The translations under genes and the position numbers were made by a program. From Pseudomonadota bacterium (GTDB taxonomy: Bacteria > Pseudomonadota > Gammaproteobacteria > Berkiellales > Berkiellaceae), in assembly GCA_018241965.1 (NCBI GenBank), contig JAFECS010000005.1:1-64000 (forward strand): a DNA stretch of 64,000 nt. The letters are read 5' to 3'. The notes under the pieces were generated by a model. The model was not told the origin of the DNA, did no database searches, and saw nothing but the letters and a program-made list of their open reading frames with translations. Position 1 is the first letter of the stretch. Every line of letters begins with the position of its first letter. Below, one piece after another: positions 1-8,600 of this stretch.

Positions 1-498
1 TCCATATACGGGGCTATTTCACGCGGTTGCTACCGCAACCGAAAAATAAAATCTTTAAACAGCGGCAGCTGTGAGCGATATAGCCCGAAGCTAATATATT
101 ACGCAGCTACCGCCGCGATTAAATTTTGTTTCATTTAGGAAAGCAATTTTGAATTAATTTCGTACATTTTTAAATCAAAGAGTTTCTGGGAAAAATTTCC
201 CATCATTCTTTACAGACTCTTGAAAAGCATTCAAATAGCAGGTTAATATACACGTTAGCAATAGTCTCGCACTATTTGCTAACGTCCCCTGAAAATGTTA
301 GCGCATCTCCAAGGGACTAATCACAAGCAAAAACTGGTTTAGGAGTTTTCACCCATGACTAAGCGCATTTTAAATCATTCTTTGTTATCTACAAGTCTTT
401 CATCGCCATAACACCCAGTTTTTAAACACTTTTTTAACAAAATCTTCGTATTTTTGTTAATTTTGGTTTATCTGCTGACCTAAATCTAGGAATTAGTT
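1..498. other. Non-coding leader region with small inverted repeats
   Basis: No convincing gene is seen before position 499. A 6-bp stem (GGTTGC/GCAACC, 25-40) and a longer imperfect inverted repeat at 252-285 are present. The rest is AT-rich and probably holds the promoter of the operon that starts at 499. Confidence 0.5.
252..285. repeat. Inverted repeat upstream of the bacteriocin-like operon
   Basis: The left arm ACGTTAGCAATAGT and the right arm ACTATTTGCTAACGT pair over 14 bases with a single-base bulge and a 5-base loop (CTCGC). No T-run follows, so it is a weaker terminator candidate than an operator or structured-RNA candidate. It lies about 215 bp before the first gene of the cassette. 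Confidence 0.5.
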
Positions 499-927
499 AT
501 GCTAGACGGACTTGCTTTGCCCATTATTTGTGCAGCGAAACCGCAACCTTTTGTTGATGGGTTCGCGTGCCTCAAGCAAATTATGCTTCATCCATTCTTA
601 AATGAAGAAGAAAAATACTTGTGGCTGTGGCTTGCTACCCAGAGCACAAATAACATGTCGCTCACTTGCTCGTTAAGTTACGAGCAAATTTCAGAAAAGA
701 CGTTTAAATCTTCTAGTAAGGTTCATCGTCTGCTCACACGCTTACGAACCATGGGTTTTTTAATTGCCGATATTCCCATTCATTATGGAAAGCTGACAAG
801 CGACATGGTGAAAACGGTGCGGAGTATACAATTAATTTTGCCACCTAAAAACTTCTGTAAACCTGTTTATTCAACTTTGACTGTAAAGCCATTATTGGCC
901 ATTATTAAAAATAAGGAAATTTCATGA
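499..927 (+). CDS. Winged-helix (HTH) protein, first gene of bacteriocin-like operon
   Basis: A 142-residue protein. Residues about 45-90 look like a winged helix-turn-helix: a helix rich in W/L, then SYEQISEKTFKSSSKVHRLL and LRTMGFLI, which resemble the recognition helix and wing of DNA-binding proteins such as plasmid or mobile-element regulators. A good ribosome site (TAGGAATT) precedes the ATG. The stop codon overlaps the next start (ATGA at 924-927), so it is translationally coupled to the small peptide gene that follows. It probably regulates this cassette, but that is inferred from position. The exact family was not recognised. Confidence 0.65.
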   Translation: MLDGLALPIICAAKPQPFVDGFACLKQIMLHPFLNEEEKYLWLWLATQSTNNMSLTCSLSYEQISEKTFKSSSKVHRLLTRLRTMGFLIADIPIHYGKLTSDMVKTVRSIQLILPPKNFCKPVYSTLTVKPLLAIIKNKEIS

Positions 928-1139
928 AAGTATTAACTTTACAAGAAACAGAATGTGTTGCAGGCGGCTTTAAACTTAAGTTACATTTTAATGTAATTCA
1001 AGCCGTGTTCACTGTTATTGGTGCCGGGTTACTCGGTGGGCCAGTAGGCGCGGGCATGGCAGTAGCCGCAGCCATTGGCACGCAAGGGGCAGGGAATTTA
1101 ATCGATTTGTATAATCAGGAAAACGGTAATCAACAATGA
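924..1139 (+). CDS. Double-glycine-leader peptide, putative class II bacteriocin/microcin precursor
   Basis: A 71-residue precursor. Residues 1-15 (MKVLTLQETECVAGG) fit the leader of colicin V/class II bacteriocins: M-x-x-LT-x-x-E-x-x-x-V-x-GG, normally cut after Gly-Gly by a C39-peptidase ABC exporter. The remaining 56 residues are a hydrophobic, Gly/Ala-rich segment (GAGLLGGPVGAGMAVAAAIG) with GxxxG spacing, as in pore-forming two-peptide bacteriocins and large microcins, and an N/Q-rich tail. It overlaps both neighbours by 4 bases, which indicates one operon. No C39 peptidase gene is in the window; the ABC exporter at 3642 lacks that domain. Antibacterial activity is inferred. Confidence 0.7.
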   Translation: MKVLTLQETECVAGGFKLKLHFNVIQAVFTVIGAGLLGGPVGAGMAVAAAIGTQGAGNLIDLYNQENGNQQ

Positions 1140-1348
1140 AGCTAACCTTAGTACAATTCATGGCATTTGCTTTTATCTTAGGCTGGGTGGGCACCGATGT
1201 GATAGGCGGTGCCACCTATCAAGAACGCTTGGTGATATCTTTGTTTTTGGTATTTGTGGTGGGGTATTTGAATAATGCGCATGGAAAACTTTGGGTGCGG
1301 GTGAAAGCGATGTTGAGTTTGAAGAAGAATAAAGGGACATCTCTGTAA
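1136..1348 (+). CDS. Small two-TM membrane protein, putative immunity protein
   Basis: A 70-residue protein with two hydrophobic segments (about residues 5-26 and 31-45) followed by a basic tail (KLWVRVKAMLSLKKNKG). Its start overlaps the stop of the double-glycine peptide gene (ATGA). Bacteriocin immunity proteins are usually small membrane proteins encoded directly after the peptide, so position and topology suggest self-immunity. It could instead be a second membrane-active component. No family was recognised from sequence alone. Confidence 0.6.
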   Translation: MKLTLVQFMAFAFILGWVGTDVIGGATYQERLVISLFLVFVVGYLNNAHGKLWVRVKAMLSLKKNKGTSL

Positions 1349-1529
1349 ATCGAATTAAAGAACAACAAAAGATGCATTAATGCATACGTTATTTCTTGCT
1401 TTACTTAAATTTCCTAAAACAAATATAAAGTATGTTCCTCAAATTCTTCTGCATAAAAACCGGAGAGTTAATCTAGTGATGGCGTAATTTCAAAAAAATC
1501 CAGAAAGGCTTAAAAACGAGGGAAGTGAA

Positions 1530-1904
1530 GTGGTGACAAATTGTCACCAGTTGAAAATGCAGGCTGAGGATGGCAAATTGCAACTAACCGACACAGCAAC
1601 AGCAGAAACGATATTGCGCCTAGTCCATCCGGAGGAAAAGCGTGTGGAATATATAACTACAGCAGAACGCATAGGGATTGAGAAAGGCATCCAACAAGGC
1701 ATTCAGCAAGGCGAGCAACTCGGTATTGAAAAAGCACGGTTTCAAGCAGCACAGGAAGAGCGCAAATTTTTAACGAAATTGTTAAATCAAATAATGGGCG
1801 ATATAACCCAAGACACACTCCAAAAAATTGAATCAAGCACGAATGAAGAGCTGAAAGCTTGGATTACGAAGAAGCTAAGTGAAGAACCTATAGCTTCTCG
1901 ATAA
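1530..1904 (+). pseudogene. C-terminal remnant of Rpn/PD-(D/E)XK transposase-like nuclease
   Basis: The 124-residue frame (GTG start) matches only the C-terminal part of recombination-promoting Rpn nucleases. It carries the hallmark YITTAERIGIEKGIQQGIQQG linker and then a DUF4351-like tail (KLLNQIMG...TLQKIESSTNEELKAW). The catalytic PD-(D/E)XK domain, normally about 200 residues upstream, is absent: nothing between 1349 and 1529 encodes it. It is therefore probably a decayed gene fragment. It could still be translated as a short coiled protein. Confidence 0.55.
1531..1549. repeat. 19-bp near-perfect palindrome
   Basis: TGGTGACAA-A-TTGTCACCA is a perfect inverted repeat around one central base. 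It overlaps the apparent 5' end of the Rpn remnant. It may be an operator, a recombination end, or the breakpoint of the deletion that removed the catalytic domain. Confidence 0.5.
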
Positions 1905-1929
1905 AATAAAGGTGAAAGCGGCGCTGAAA

Positions 1930-2108
1930 ACAGCCCCCCGCCCGTCTACGTTTCCTACTTCGCTTTCTACTTCGCTAAAGCTACGTAGAACAAGCAAGCT
2001 ACGCAGAACAAGCAAGCTACGAAGGACAGGACACTTCGCCGGGCGCCCCCCTTCAAAGGGGGTAAATGTTCTTAATAAGTTAAAGTCGCGCTCCCTTCAA
2101 AGGGGGAG
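1930..2108. repeat. GC-rich dispersed repeat copy 1 with 18-bp tandem repeats
   Basis: It begins with the same ACAGCCCCCCGC motif as the copies at 3506, 5459 and 18610. It contains an 18-bp tandem unit (CTACGTAGAACAAGCAAG, two full copies plus a partial one, 1981-2029) and two CCCCTTCAAAGGGG hairpins near 2046-2062 and 2091-2108. It is GC-rich against an AT-rich background and lies between genes, which indicates a mobile or REP-like sequence. Confidence 0.65.
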
Positions 2109-2113
2109 AAAGT

Positions 2114-2560
2114 TTAGATGTTCATCAGCTCAATACAATGTTGAATATTTGATTTGTTTTCATGAAAATCATGAATTCCAAGAAGGGACTTGCTTTCAAA
2201 GTTTACTTTGAATTTGTTTTCATCCAATTTTTCAAAAGAAACTTTTATATTTTGACCCCATGAACAAAGTGAAAGGAAACGGTTAGCGGTAACAACCCTT
2301 TTTTCTTTAGAAAGAGTTTCAATTCGCGCGCCAATGGCGCTTAATGCAAAAATAATTTGATTGAAAAGCTTTTGCTCTTCTTGATTTTCGACGATAACTT
2401 CTTGAGTATATTTTGAATTAAGCCCGAAAAAGGAAAGGGCAACAAAGCAAAAAGCAAAATCTAAACCAATACCCAGCCAAAGGGCATCGAGAAGATAACA
2501 AATACTGACAATGCCAGCACCGATGGTTAAGATAACGATAGCAATTAATGCCTTTTTCAT
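2114..2560 (-). CDS. Hypothetical two-TM membrane protein
   Basis: A 148-residue protein. Two hydrophobic segments at about residues 4-24 and 26-47 are followed by a cytoplasmic or periplasmic domain of about 95 residues with alternating strands and helices (e.g. VVTANRFLSL, IKVSFEKLDENKFKVNFESK). No family was recognised. The start is supported by a GGAG-like site (GAGAACAG) just upstream. It stands alone on the minus strand between a repeat and the toxin-antitoxin pair. Confidence 0.6.
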   Translation of the reverse strand: MKKALIAIVILTIGAGIVSICYLLDALWLGIGLDFAFCFVALSFFGLNSKYTQEVIVENQEEQKLFNQIIFALSAIGARIETLSKEKRVVTANRFLSLCSWGQNIKVSFEKLDENKFKVNFESKSLLGIHDFHENKSNIQHCIELMNI

Positions 2561-2827
2561 ACTGTTCTCCAGTTTCTCTGCTTGTTAAAAGTAGCTTGAT
2601 TACTATATAAAATTTTGTGCTCTGTAGAAAAGTATTTAACTATAAATGGCCTTTATATTGCGACAAAAAGCATTTTTTTATCCTCTTTATATTTTTTTAC
2701 TACATCTAAATTAATGGGGCACTCCTTTTAGTTTTGTACTCCGCGTTTCTACTAAAACATGCGGTATTGCATAATTTTCATTGATCTGAAATTACTCAAT
2801 GATTATGAGATACAATGTTATTTTAAC

Positions 2828-2856
2828 TTGACGTACCAAAATTGGTACGCTATGAT
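2828..2856 (+). promoter_or_regulatory. Sigma-70-like promoter with embedded operator palindrome
   Basis: TTGACG (2828-2833) and TATGAT (2851-2856) are separated by exactly 17 bases. Between them lies the perfect palindrome CGTACCAA-AA-TTGGTACG (2832-2849). This is the arrangement expected for autorepression of a toxin-antitoxin operon by its HTH antitoxin. The predicted transcription start (about 2862) nearly coincides with the toxin ATG at 2861, so the transcript would be almost leaderless or the toxin is also read from an upstream promoter. Confidence 0.55.
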
Positions 2857-2860
2857 AAAT

Positions 2861-3229
2861 ATGAAACTTAATGGATTAAATGCATATTTTTATAAATCTG
2901 AGAATGGAAACGAACCAGTTCGAGATTGGATAAAGTCTTTATCTAAGGAAGACAAAAAAGTCTTAGGTGAAGATATTAAAACGGTTCAAATAGCCTGGCC
3001 AATAGGTATGCCTCTGGTTAGGAGCCTAGGTGGTGGATTATGGGAGATCCGAAGTGATCTTTTTAGAAATAGAATTTCAAGAATCATTTTTTTTATGTAT
3101 GGCAACTCAATGGTGTTGCTTCATGGGTTTATCAAGAAAACGCAAAAAGCTTCTCAGAGCGATATAGATCTTGCTCGCAAGAGAATGAGAGAGGTTAAAA
3201 ATATATGGTTAGTAAAAACAAGCACATAG
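2861..3229 (+). CDS. HigB/Gp49-like (DUF891) toxin of type II toxin-antitoxin pair
   Basis: A 122-residue protein of the RelE/HigB superfamily, phage-derived Gp49-like branch (DUF891). The family pattern is clear: FYKSENGNEPVRDWIKSL, GEDIKTVQIAWPIGMPLVRSL, GGGLWEIRSDL and IIFFMYGNSMVLLHGFIKKTQK, ending in a helix with D..LARKRM. Members are ribosome-dependent mRNA endonucleases; activity here is inferred. The frame is open further upstream (to 2759), but the family's usual N-terminus corresponds to Met at 2861. It overlaps the antitoxin gene by 25 bases. Confidence 0.75.
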   Translation: MKLNGLNAYFYKSENGNEPVRDWIKSLSKEDKKVLGEDIKTVQIAWPIGMPLVRSLGGGLWEIRSDLFRNRISRIIFFMYGNSMVLLHGFIKKTQKASQSDIDLARKRMREVKNIWLVKTST

Positions 3230-3492
3230 GTTCGAGCTTTGATGACTTTCTTGAAGAGGAAGGCTTATTGGTTACTTCAGAAATTGAAGCAGTCAAAAGA
3301 ATTATCGCTTATTTGTTACAACAAAAAATTGATGCTCATATATATACTAAAACTGCGTTGGCTCATGAACTTGGAACGAGCCGATCGGGATTGGAACGCA
3401 TTCTCGATCCCGAAAATACGTCAATTACTTTAAATACATTAGCAAGAGCTGCAGAATTAACAGGAAAAAAGATTTATATTTCGATTAAATAG
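3205..3492 (+). CDS. HigA-like HTH antitoxin
   Basis: A 95-residue XRE-type helix-turn-helix protein. The C-terminal half, TALAHELGTSRSGLERILDPENTSITLNTLARAAELTGKKI, is the typical DNA-binding domain of antitoxins paired with DUF891/HigB toxins. The N-terminal half (FDDFLEEEGLL) should wrap and neutralise the toxin. It overlaps the toxin gene in another frame and has an AGAGAGG ribosome site. It probably binds the palindrome at 2832-2849 to repress the operon (inference). Confidence 0.75.
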   Translation: MVSKNKHIGSSFDDFLEEEGLLVTSEIEAVKRIIAYLLQQKIDAHIYTKTALAHELGTSRSGLERILDPENTSITLNTLARAAELTGKKIYISIK

Positions 3493-3505
3493 GTGAAGCT
3501 AAGCA

Positions 3506-3584
3506 ACAGCCCCCCGCGCCTAAAAGGCGCGACCCCCTTCAAAGGGGGTAGGAGTCTTTAAGTAGTGAATAGGCGGGGGGCTGT
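3506..3584. repeat. MITE-like GC-rich repeat copy 2 with 12-bp inverted ends
   Basis: The element begins ACAGCCCCCCGC and ends GCGGGGGGCTGT, a perfect 12-bp terminal inverted repeat over 79 bp. Inside are two further hairpins, GCGCC-TAAAA-GGCGC and CCCCCTT-CA-AAGGGGG. It follows the antitoxin stop codon directly. Related partial copies occur near 1930, 5459 and 18610. Confidence 0.7.
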
Positions 3585-3641
3585 AAAAAAAGATGCTAAG
3601 ATTATGCTTGAGCTTTCACTTTAAGATCTGGATAAAAACAC

Positions 3642-5450
3642 ATGTCGCGCAATAATAAAAATGACATTCCCAATGAGTTGATCCCCAAAAGGTTGGCGCC
3701 CTTTATATGGCTTTTCTTAAAAGAACATAAATTGGCACTTTTTATTTTCTTTATTATGTCAGTTATTGATGCAGCGGAAGTCTCACTAAGCCCCTATTTT
3801 ATGAAAATGATCATTGATGGTGCGATAAGCACAGCCAGTGATATTGAAAAATTAATTCCAACCGTGTTATTGCCAGCAATACTATATGCCTCCATGCCAA
3901 TGGTGCTTAATATATTTTTTAGAATATATGAGTATGCTTATTTGAAAACAATGCCTATAATCAAATCTGATATTACCGCCACAATGTTTAGGTATTTATC
4001 TGGGCATTCATATTCCTATTTCCAAGAAAAATTTTCAGGGAATCTAGCAAAGAAAATTTTTGATTTAATGAGTGGCGTTGAATCCATTATACAAATAGTT
4101 CACTATATTTTTACAACCCGCTTTATTACGGTTTTAATTGGCTCGGTCATATTATTCACCGTTGCGCCTATTTTTGGAATAATGCTGGCAGTTTGGACAT
4201 TTTGTTTTGTTGGCACCTCTTATTATATGGCGAAGAAATCTGAAGTATTGTCCTATGAATTTTCAGAGGCCGATAATTTTGTGGGCGGTAAGATAGTAGA
4301 TAGCATAACAAATATTTTAAGCACAAAATTATTTTCCAATTTTAACTATGAAGAAAAGCTCATTTCAAAATCTCTTAAAAACGTTGTTGCAAAAGATCAA
4401 ATGCTGCAATGGCATATGATGAAAACCTATTTCATGCAAGGAACCTTAATAACCATTCTCACCATTGCAATGGTAGGTGGTTTGCTTTATGGCAGATTGA
4501 ACAATTGGGTGACAATAGGCGACTTTGCTCTGATATTGGCACTTTCATCAACTGTGGCAATGAATATTTTCAATACGGGAAAAGAAATGATCCGTTTTTC
4601 AAAAGAGGTTGGAAAATGTCGGCAGGCCTTAAATATTATTGTGGAGCCACAGGAGATAACAGATAATCCAAATGCAACCACGCTAAATGTATCTGAGGGC
4701 AAGATACTATTTGACAATGTTCAATTCCAGTACAAAGATGCAGAGCCTTTATTTGAAAATAAATCAGTCATCATTGGCTCTGGGCAAAAGGTAGGGTTGG
4801 TCGGACACTCTGGTAGTGGTAAATCGACGTTCGTGAATCTTATCTTGAGATTGCATGATGTAACGCAAGGTCAAATTCTTATCGATGGCCAAGACATTCG
4901 GAATGTTACGCAAGAGAGCTTACGTAAAAACATTGGTATGATCCCGCAGGATCCTTCTTTGTTTCACCGAACATTGAGGGAAAACATTCAATTTGGCAAG
5001 ATAGATGCCTCTTTTGAAGAAATTATCAATGCTGCAAAATATGCTTACGCACACGAATTCATTGTTACCTTGCCAAAGGGGTATGATGCCATGGTCGGAG
5101 AACGTGGCGTAAAGCTTTCTGGAGGGCAGCGCCAACGTATTGCTATTGCCAGAGCATTTTTAAAAAATGCACCTATCCTTATTTTGGATGAAGCCACAAG
5201 CCAATTAGATTCAATAACAGAGCAATATATTCAGGAAAGCCTTTGGAAGCTTATGCAAGGCAAAACCACCATCGTGATTGCTCATAGACTTTCAACGCTT
5301 TTACATATGGATCGCATTTTAGTGTTTGATAAAGGTCGTATTGTTGAAGATGGAACGCATCAGGAACTATTAGCAAAGGGCGGACTCTATTCTCAACTTT
5401 GGGGATCACAAGTGGGTGGATTTTTGCTGGATGAGAATGATCATTCATAG
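3642..5450 (+). CDS. ABC exporter, fused membrane and ATP-binding domains
   Basis: A 602-residue half-transporter of the MsbA/multidrug-exporter type, expected to act as a dimer in the inner membrane. Residues about 25-340 form a six-helix transmembrane domain. The ATPase domain has Walker A GHSGSGKST (388-396), signature LSGGQRQR (from 492), Walker B ILILDEA and the H-loop IAHRLST. It has no N-terminal C39 peptidase, so it is not a classical bacteriocin maturation exporter although it lies near a double-glycine peptide gene. Substrate unknown. It stands alone between two copies of the GC-rich repeat. Confidence 0.85.
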   Translation: MSRNNKNDIPNELIPKRLAPFIWLFLKEHKLALFIFFIMSVIDAAEVSLSPYFMKMIIDGAISTASDIEKLIPTVLLPAILYASMPMVLNIFFRIYEYAYLKTMPIIKSDITATMFRYLSGHSYSYFQEKFSGNLAKKIFDLMSGVESIIQIVHYIFTTRFITVLIGSVILFTVAPIFGIMLAVWTFCFVGTSYYMAKKSEVLSYEFSEADNFVGGKIVDSITNILSTKLFSNFNYEEKLISKSLKNVVAKDQMLQWHMMKTYFMQGTLITILTIAMVGGLLYGRLNNWVTIGDFALILALSSTVAMNIFNTGKEMIRFSKEVGKCRQALNIIVEPQEITDNPNATTLNVSEGKILFDNVQFQYKDAEPLFENKSVIIGSGQKVGLVGHSGSGKSTFVNLILRLHDVTQGQILIDGQDIRNVTQESLRKNIGMIPQDPSLFHRTLRENIQFGKIDASFEEIINAAKYAYAHEFIVTLPKGYDAMVGERGVKLSGGQRQRIAIARAFLKNAPILILDEATSQLDSITEQYIQESLWKLMQGKTTIVIAHRLSTLLHMDRILVFDKGRIVEDGTHQELLAKGGLYSQLWGSQVGGFLLDENDHS

Positions 5451-5458
5451 CGCAAAAT

Positions 5459-5502
5459 ACAGCCCCCGCACCTAAAAGGCGCGGCTCCCTTCAAAGGGGG
5501 GT
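5459..5502. repeat. GC-rich dispersed repeat copy 3
   Basis: It carries ACAGCCCCCGC, CACCTAAAAGGCGCGG and CCCTTCAAAGGGGGG in the same order as the copy at 3506-3584, but lacks the right-hand inverted end. It begins about 10 bases after the stop of the ABC exporter gene. Confidence 0.65.
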
Positions 5503-5652
5503 AAAAGATTTCTAAATTAATTTCTGTCAAAAAATATAGTCAACTGACAAATCCAACCCAATCAAAAAAGTATTCTAGCCATTTTAACTAAGGTAAAATT
5601 CGCCTCTGAAAATAGTGAGCCACTTATGATAATTAAATAAAACGAGAGTGAA

Positions 5653-8600
5653 ATGAAAACAGGCGCCAAAAAAACAACAAACAAAGGCGGCCAAGCGCCC
5701 CAGAGCCGAATGGGCCACTTAGAAGTTGCTGATATTACACAATACCTTGATAACCCTGAAATGCGAGCGAGCCTTCCTGTGCACGTTGTCGAAGCATTTC
5801 AGCAAGTAAGAGCTCTTGGTGATCTATTTATATTGGAAAGTGGCAGCAATTTATCAGCGTCAACGCTACGTAATTTGAGCATACAAACATTTATAGACTT
5901 ACATAAAAAAACAATTACAGCCTATTTTGATATATTCGCAACCTATATTTTTAATAAATTATTTACTGATCTAGAGAAGCTAATCAAAGAAAAATCTGAA
6001 GATAATTTGTTAAAGTGTTATGCAAATCTCACTACTGTTGAAGCGTTTATACAACATGTTTTACCGTTAGTAGAAAATGATAATTATAAAAACACCAGAG
6101 ATGCATTTATTGGTATTTTGTTAAAATACATGTCTGTTTGCAATTCAGCAATTATTTCATTGCTCGATGCTAAGAGGCTCAAGCCAAATAGTTATTATTT
6201 TTGGTACCATGCAATTATAGAAAAAATTGATTGGTTAATTCTCTATGGTAGGGAGTATCAAACCAAGTTAATTAGATTATTTGATACAAAAAAGGAAGAC
6301 GATAATAACAATTGGATTAATGTAAAACATTTTCTGGAGCTGTATAAAACCAGCTTTAACTTTTGCACTGCCTTAAAATTGGACAGCCGCTGTGAAGCAC
6401 TTACGCGAGATATTGATGCCTTTTGTGGCCAATTACGTGTAGTCTGTAATTCAAACAAGGATCATCCAAAAGCGCAAGAAACAAGTGAGCGCATTGCTTC
6501 AGTTAAAGAAGGAATGCTCAAACGCAATGATGATGATTTACTTACTTTCTTTCGTGAAATGGATGACTATATACAGAATCAAGATCTGAATGCACCCAAA
6601 GTTGCTTTAGAAAATCTTAAGATATTTGAGGATGATTGTAAGGCAACAGAATTAGCTTTAAAAGAATTAACCCACCAATCAAAACCTTCAGAAGCGATAA
6701 GATTGTTTAATAAAGTTTTGCAACACATAAAGCAATGCCAAGTACTCCCTCATGAACAATGCCAAGAAGAAACCATCAAATCAATTTTAAGAGCATTATT
6801 TCACGTAAAAATGATCCTCAATATTCCTCAACTGATAAATGATACCTTCCTTCGATGCATTTTGGAGGATATGTTTACTTATTTTATCAAAAAGTTAACA
6901 GAAGATTTAAAAAACAATACTGCTGCTGCCAAAAGAGAAGCACAGCTCAAAGAACTTGAAGCACAATTTAAAGCTTTGCAACTTGAGGAAAAACCAGCCG
7001 AGACGCTGAAAGAGGAAGATAAACGTCATCAAGAAGAATTAAAAAGAATGCGAAATGAACATGCGCAGGCTGTAGCAGCGCATCGTCAAGTTGTGGCACA
7101 AGAGTCTGAAAAACGTCGTAAAGAAAAAGCGCAATTGCATGCCCAAGAAATAGAACGCTTAAAAAAAGAGCTTGAAGGTAAATACTTGCAAGAAGTAGCA
7201 GAATCAAATAGTAGGAATGCCGAGAGAAGCTTAAAGTCCGAACAGCAACGTGAGCGGCAAATCCGTGATCTCGAACAAAGTCATGCTGATAAAATCGCTG
7301 CGTTAAAAAGGGAAGAGCAAGATAAAAAAGATGAATTAGAAATGCAAAATGCTGCTGTTTTACAAGAGCTTCAAAAAAAACGTGAAGCTGATTTAAAAGC
7401 GGTTAAAGCAAAACATAGTAAGAATATGACTCAAACTCAAGCTCGACTAGAAAAGCAGCTTGAAACACAAAAAAGGGAACTTGAAGAAGAAAGCGAGGCT
7501 GACTTAAAAGCAGCTCAACTAGAGCATGAACAAGCCTTAAGTAAACTTCAGGAAGATTTCCAAAAGCAAGGGCAAGCGCTCGTTGAGCAATCTGACAAAG
7601 AATATGCTGATCAATTAAAGGCATTAGAAGCAGAATATCAAAGGGCTAAAGCACGCCATGCCGAAACATTAAATTTACAAAGAACAACACTGGCCGAACA
7701 AGTAGCAGTGCAGATAGAGAGCGCAAGAAGAGCCTATCAGCAACGTCAAGAGCAAGAAAGCGCTAAGCAAAAGAGGCTTCCTTTAAAAGATCCTTTAATG
7801 CAAGTTAATATTTCACCGGAGCAAAAATTTATCTTAGCCTGTCTTGGTGATAGAGAATGCTATATCACAGGCCCATGGCTTAGAAATGTAGTATTAAGAC
7901 GCCCTGTTTACAATGAAGCTATTGAAGTGCTTGTTAAGGGCATTCCTAGTGTATTGGGCCCAATAACCCAAGGTTGTATAAAACATCCAGAATTTCCTAA
8001 TGTAATACGCTTAGGTAGTATTGTATTTAACTGTATCGGCGAAGCCAATTTTACGGATGTGCTTAGGCAAAGGTTATTAGTTGTGGACGGTCTTCTTTGT
8101 GAGCCACAGACGGGCAATGTTTATAACGTGTTAGGTACAAATGAAAATCTCGTTTTGAATCCTTTAAAAGTACATGGTAATACTCAAAAGCGCTTTAAAG
8201 AAAACCCTGGCCTTATTTTCCAACTTTTTAGAACACACTATGAATTACAGCTTCCCTTTGCACAAGATGACTTAGAGGCAATAAAATGCCATGCAGGACA
8301 ATTAATACGATTCCCCATTGCTAGCTATCAAGAAATGCTACAATATTTCTTTTTGAGTAATCATGGTTCCTCAAATTATTGTTATGCGTTTCAAAATAAT
8401 ATGTTACATCAATTTTTCCCATTTTTACCGCAAAATTACGCTCAAACGCTAACAATTCAATTCCCCCAGTTAGGGCAGTTTTGGTTTGAAAAGCTTTCTT
8501 TATTTTTAGCTCAGCCACAACAATATAATGCCAATCATCTATTGGCTTTATTTTTTATGTATAAGATTTTACAAAGAACAGACCAACATGAAAAAATTGA

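Noticed and set aside
1912-2211. 99-codon open frame with repeated LRRTSK
   Set aside because: It runs through the GC-rich repeat and its tandem units, and its second half lies antisense to the membrane-protein gene at 2114-2560; the protein has no natural composition.
1930-3584. CRISPR array
   Set aside because: The repeats are few, irregularly spaced, of unequal length, without uniform spacers, and no cas genes are present.
3642-5450. ABC exporter as dedicated bacteriocin exporter
   Set aside because: It lacks the N-terminal C39 peptidase that cuts double-glycine leaders and is separated from the peptide gene by the Rpn remnant, another gene and a toxin-antitoxin pair.
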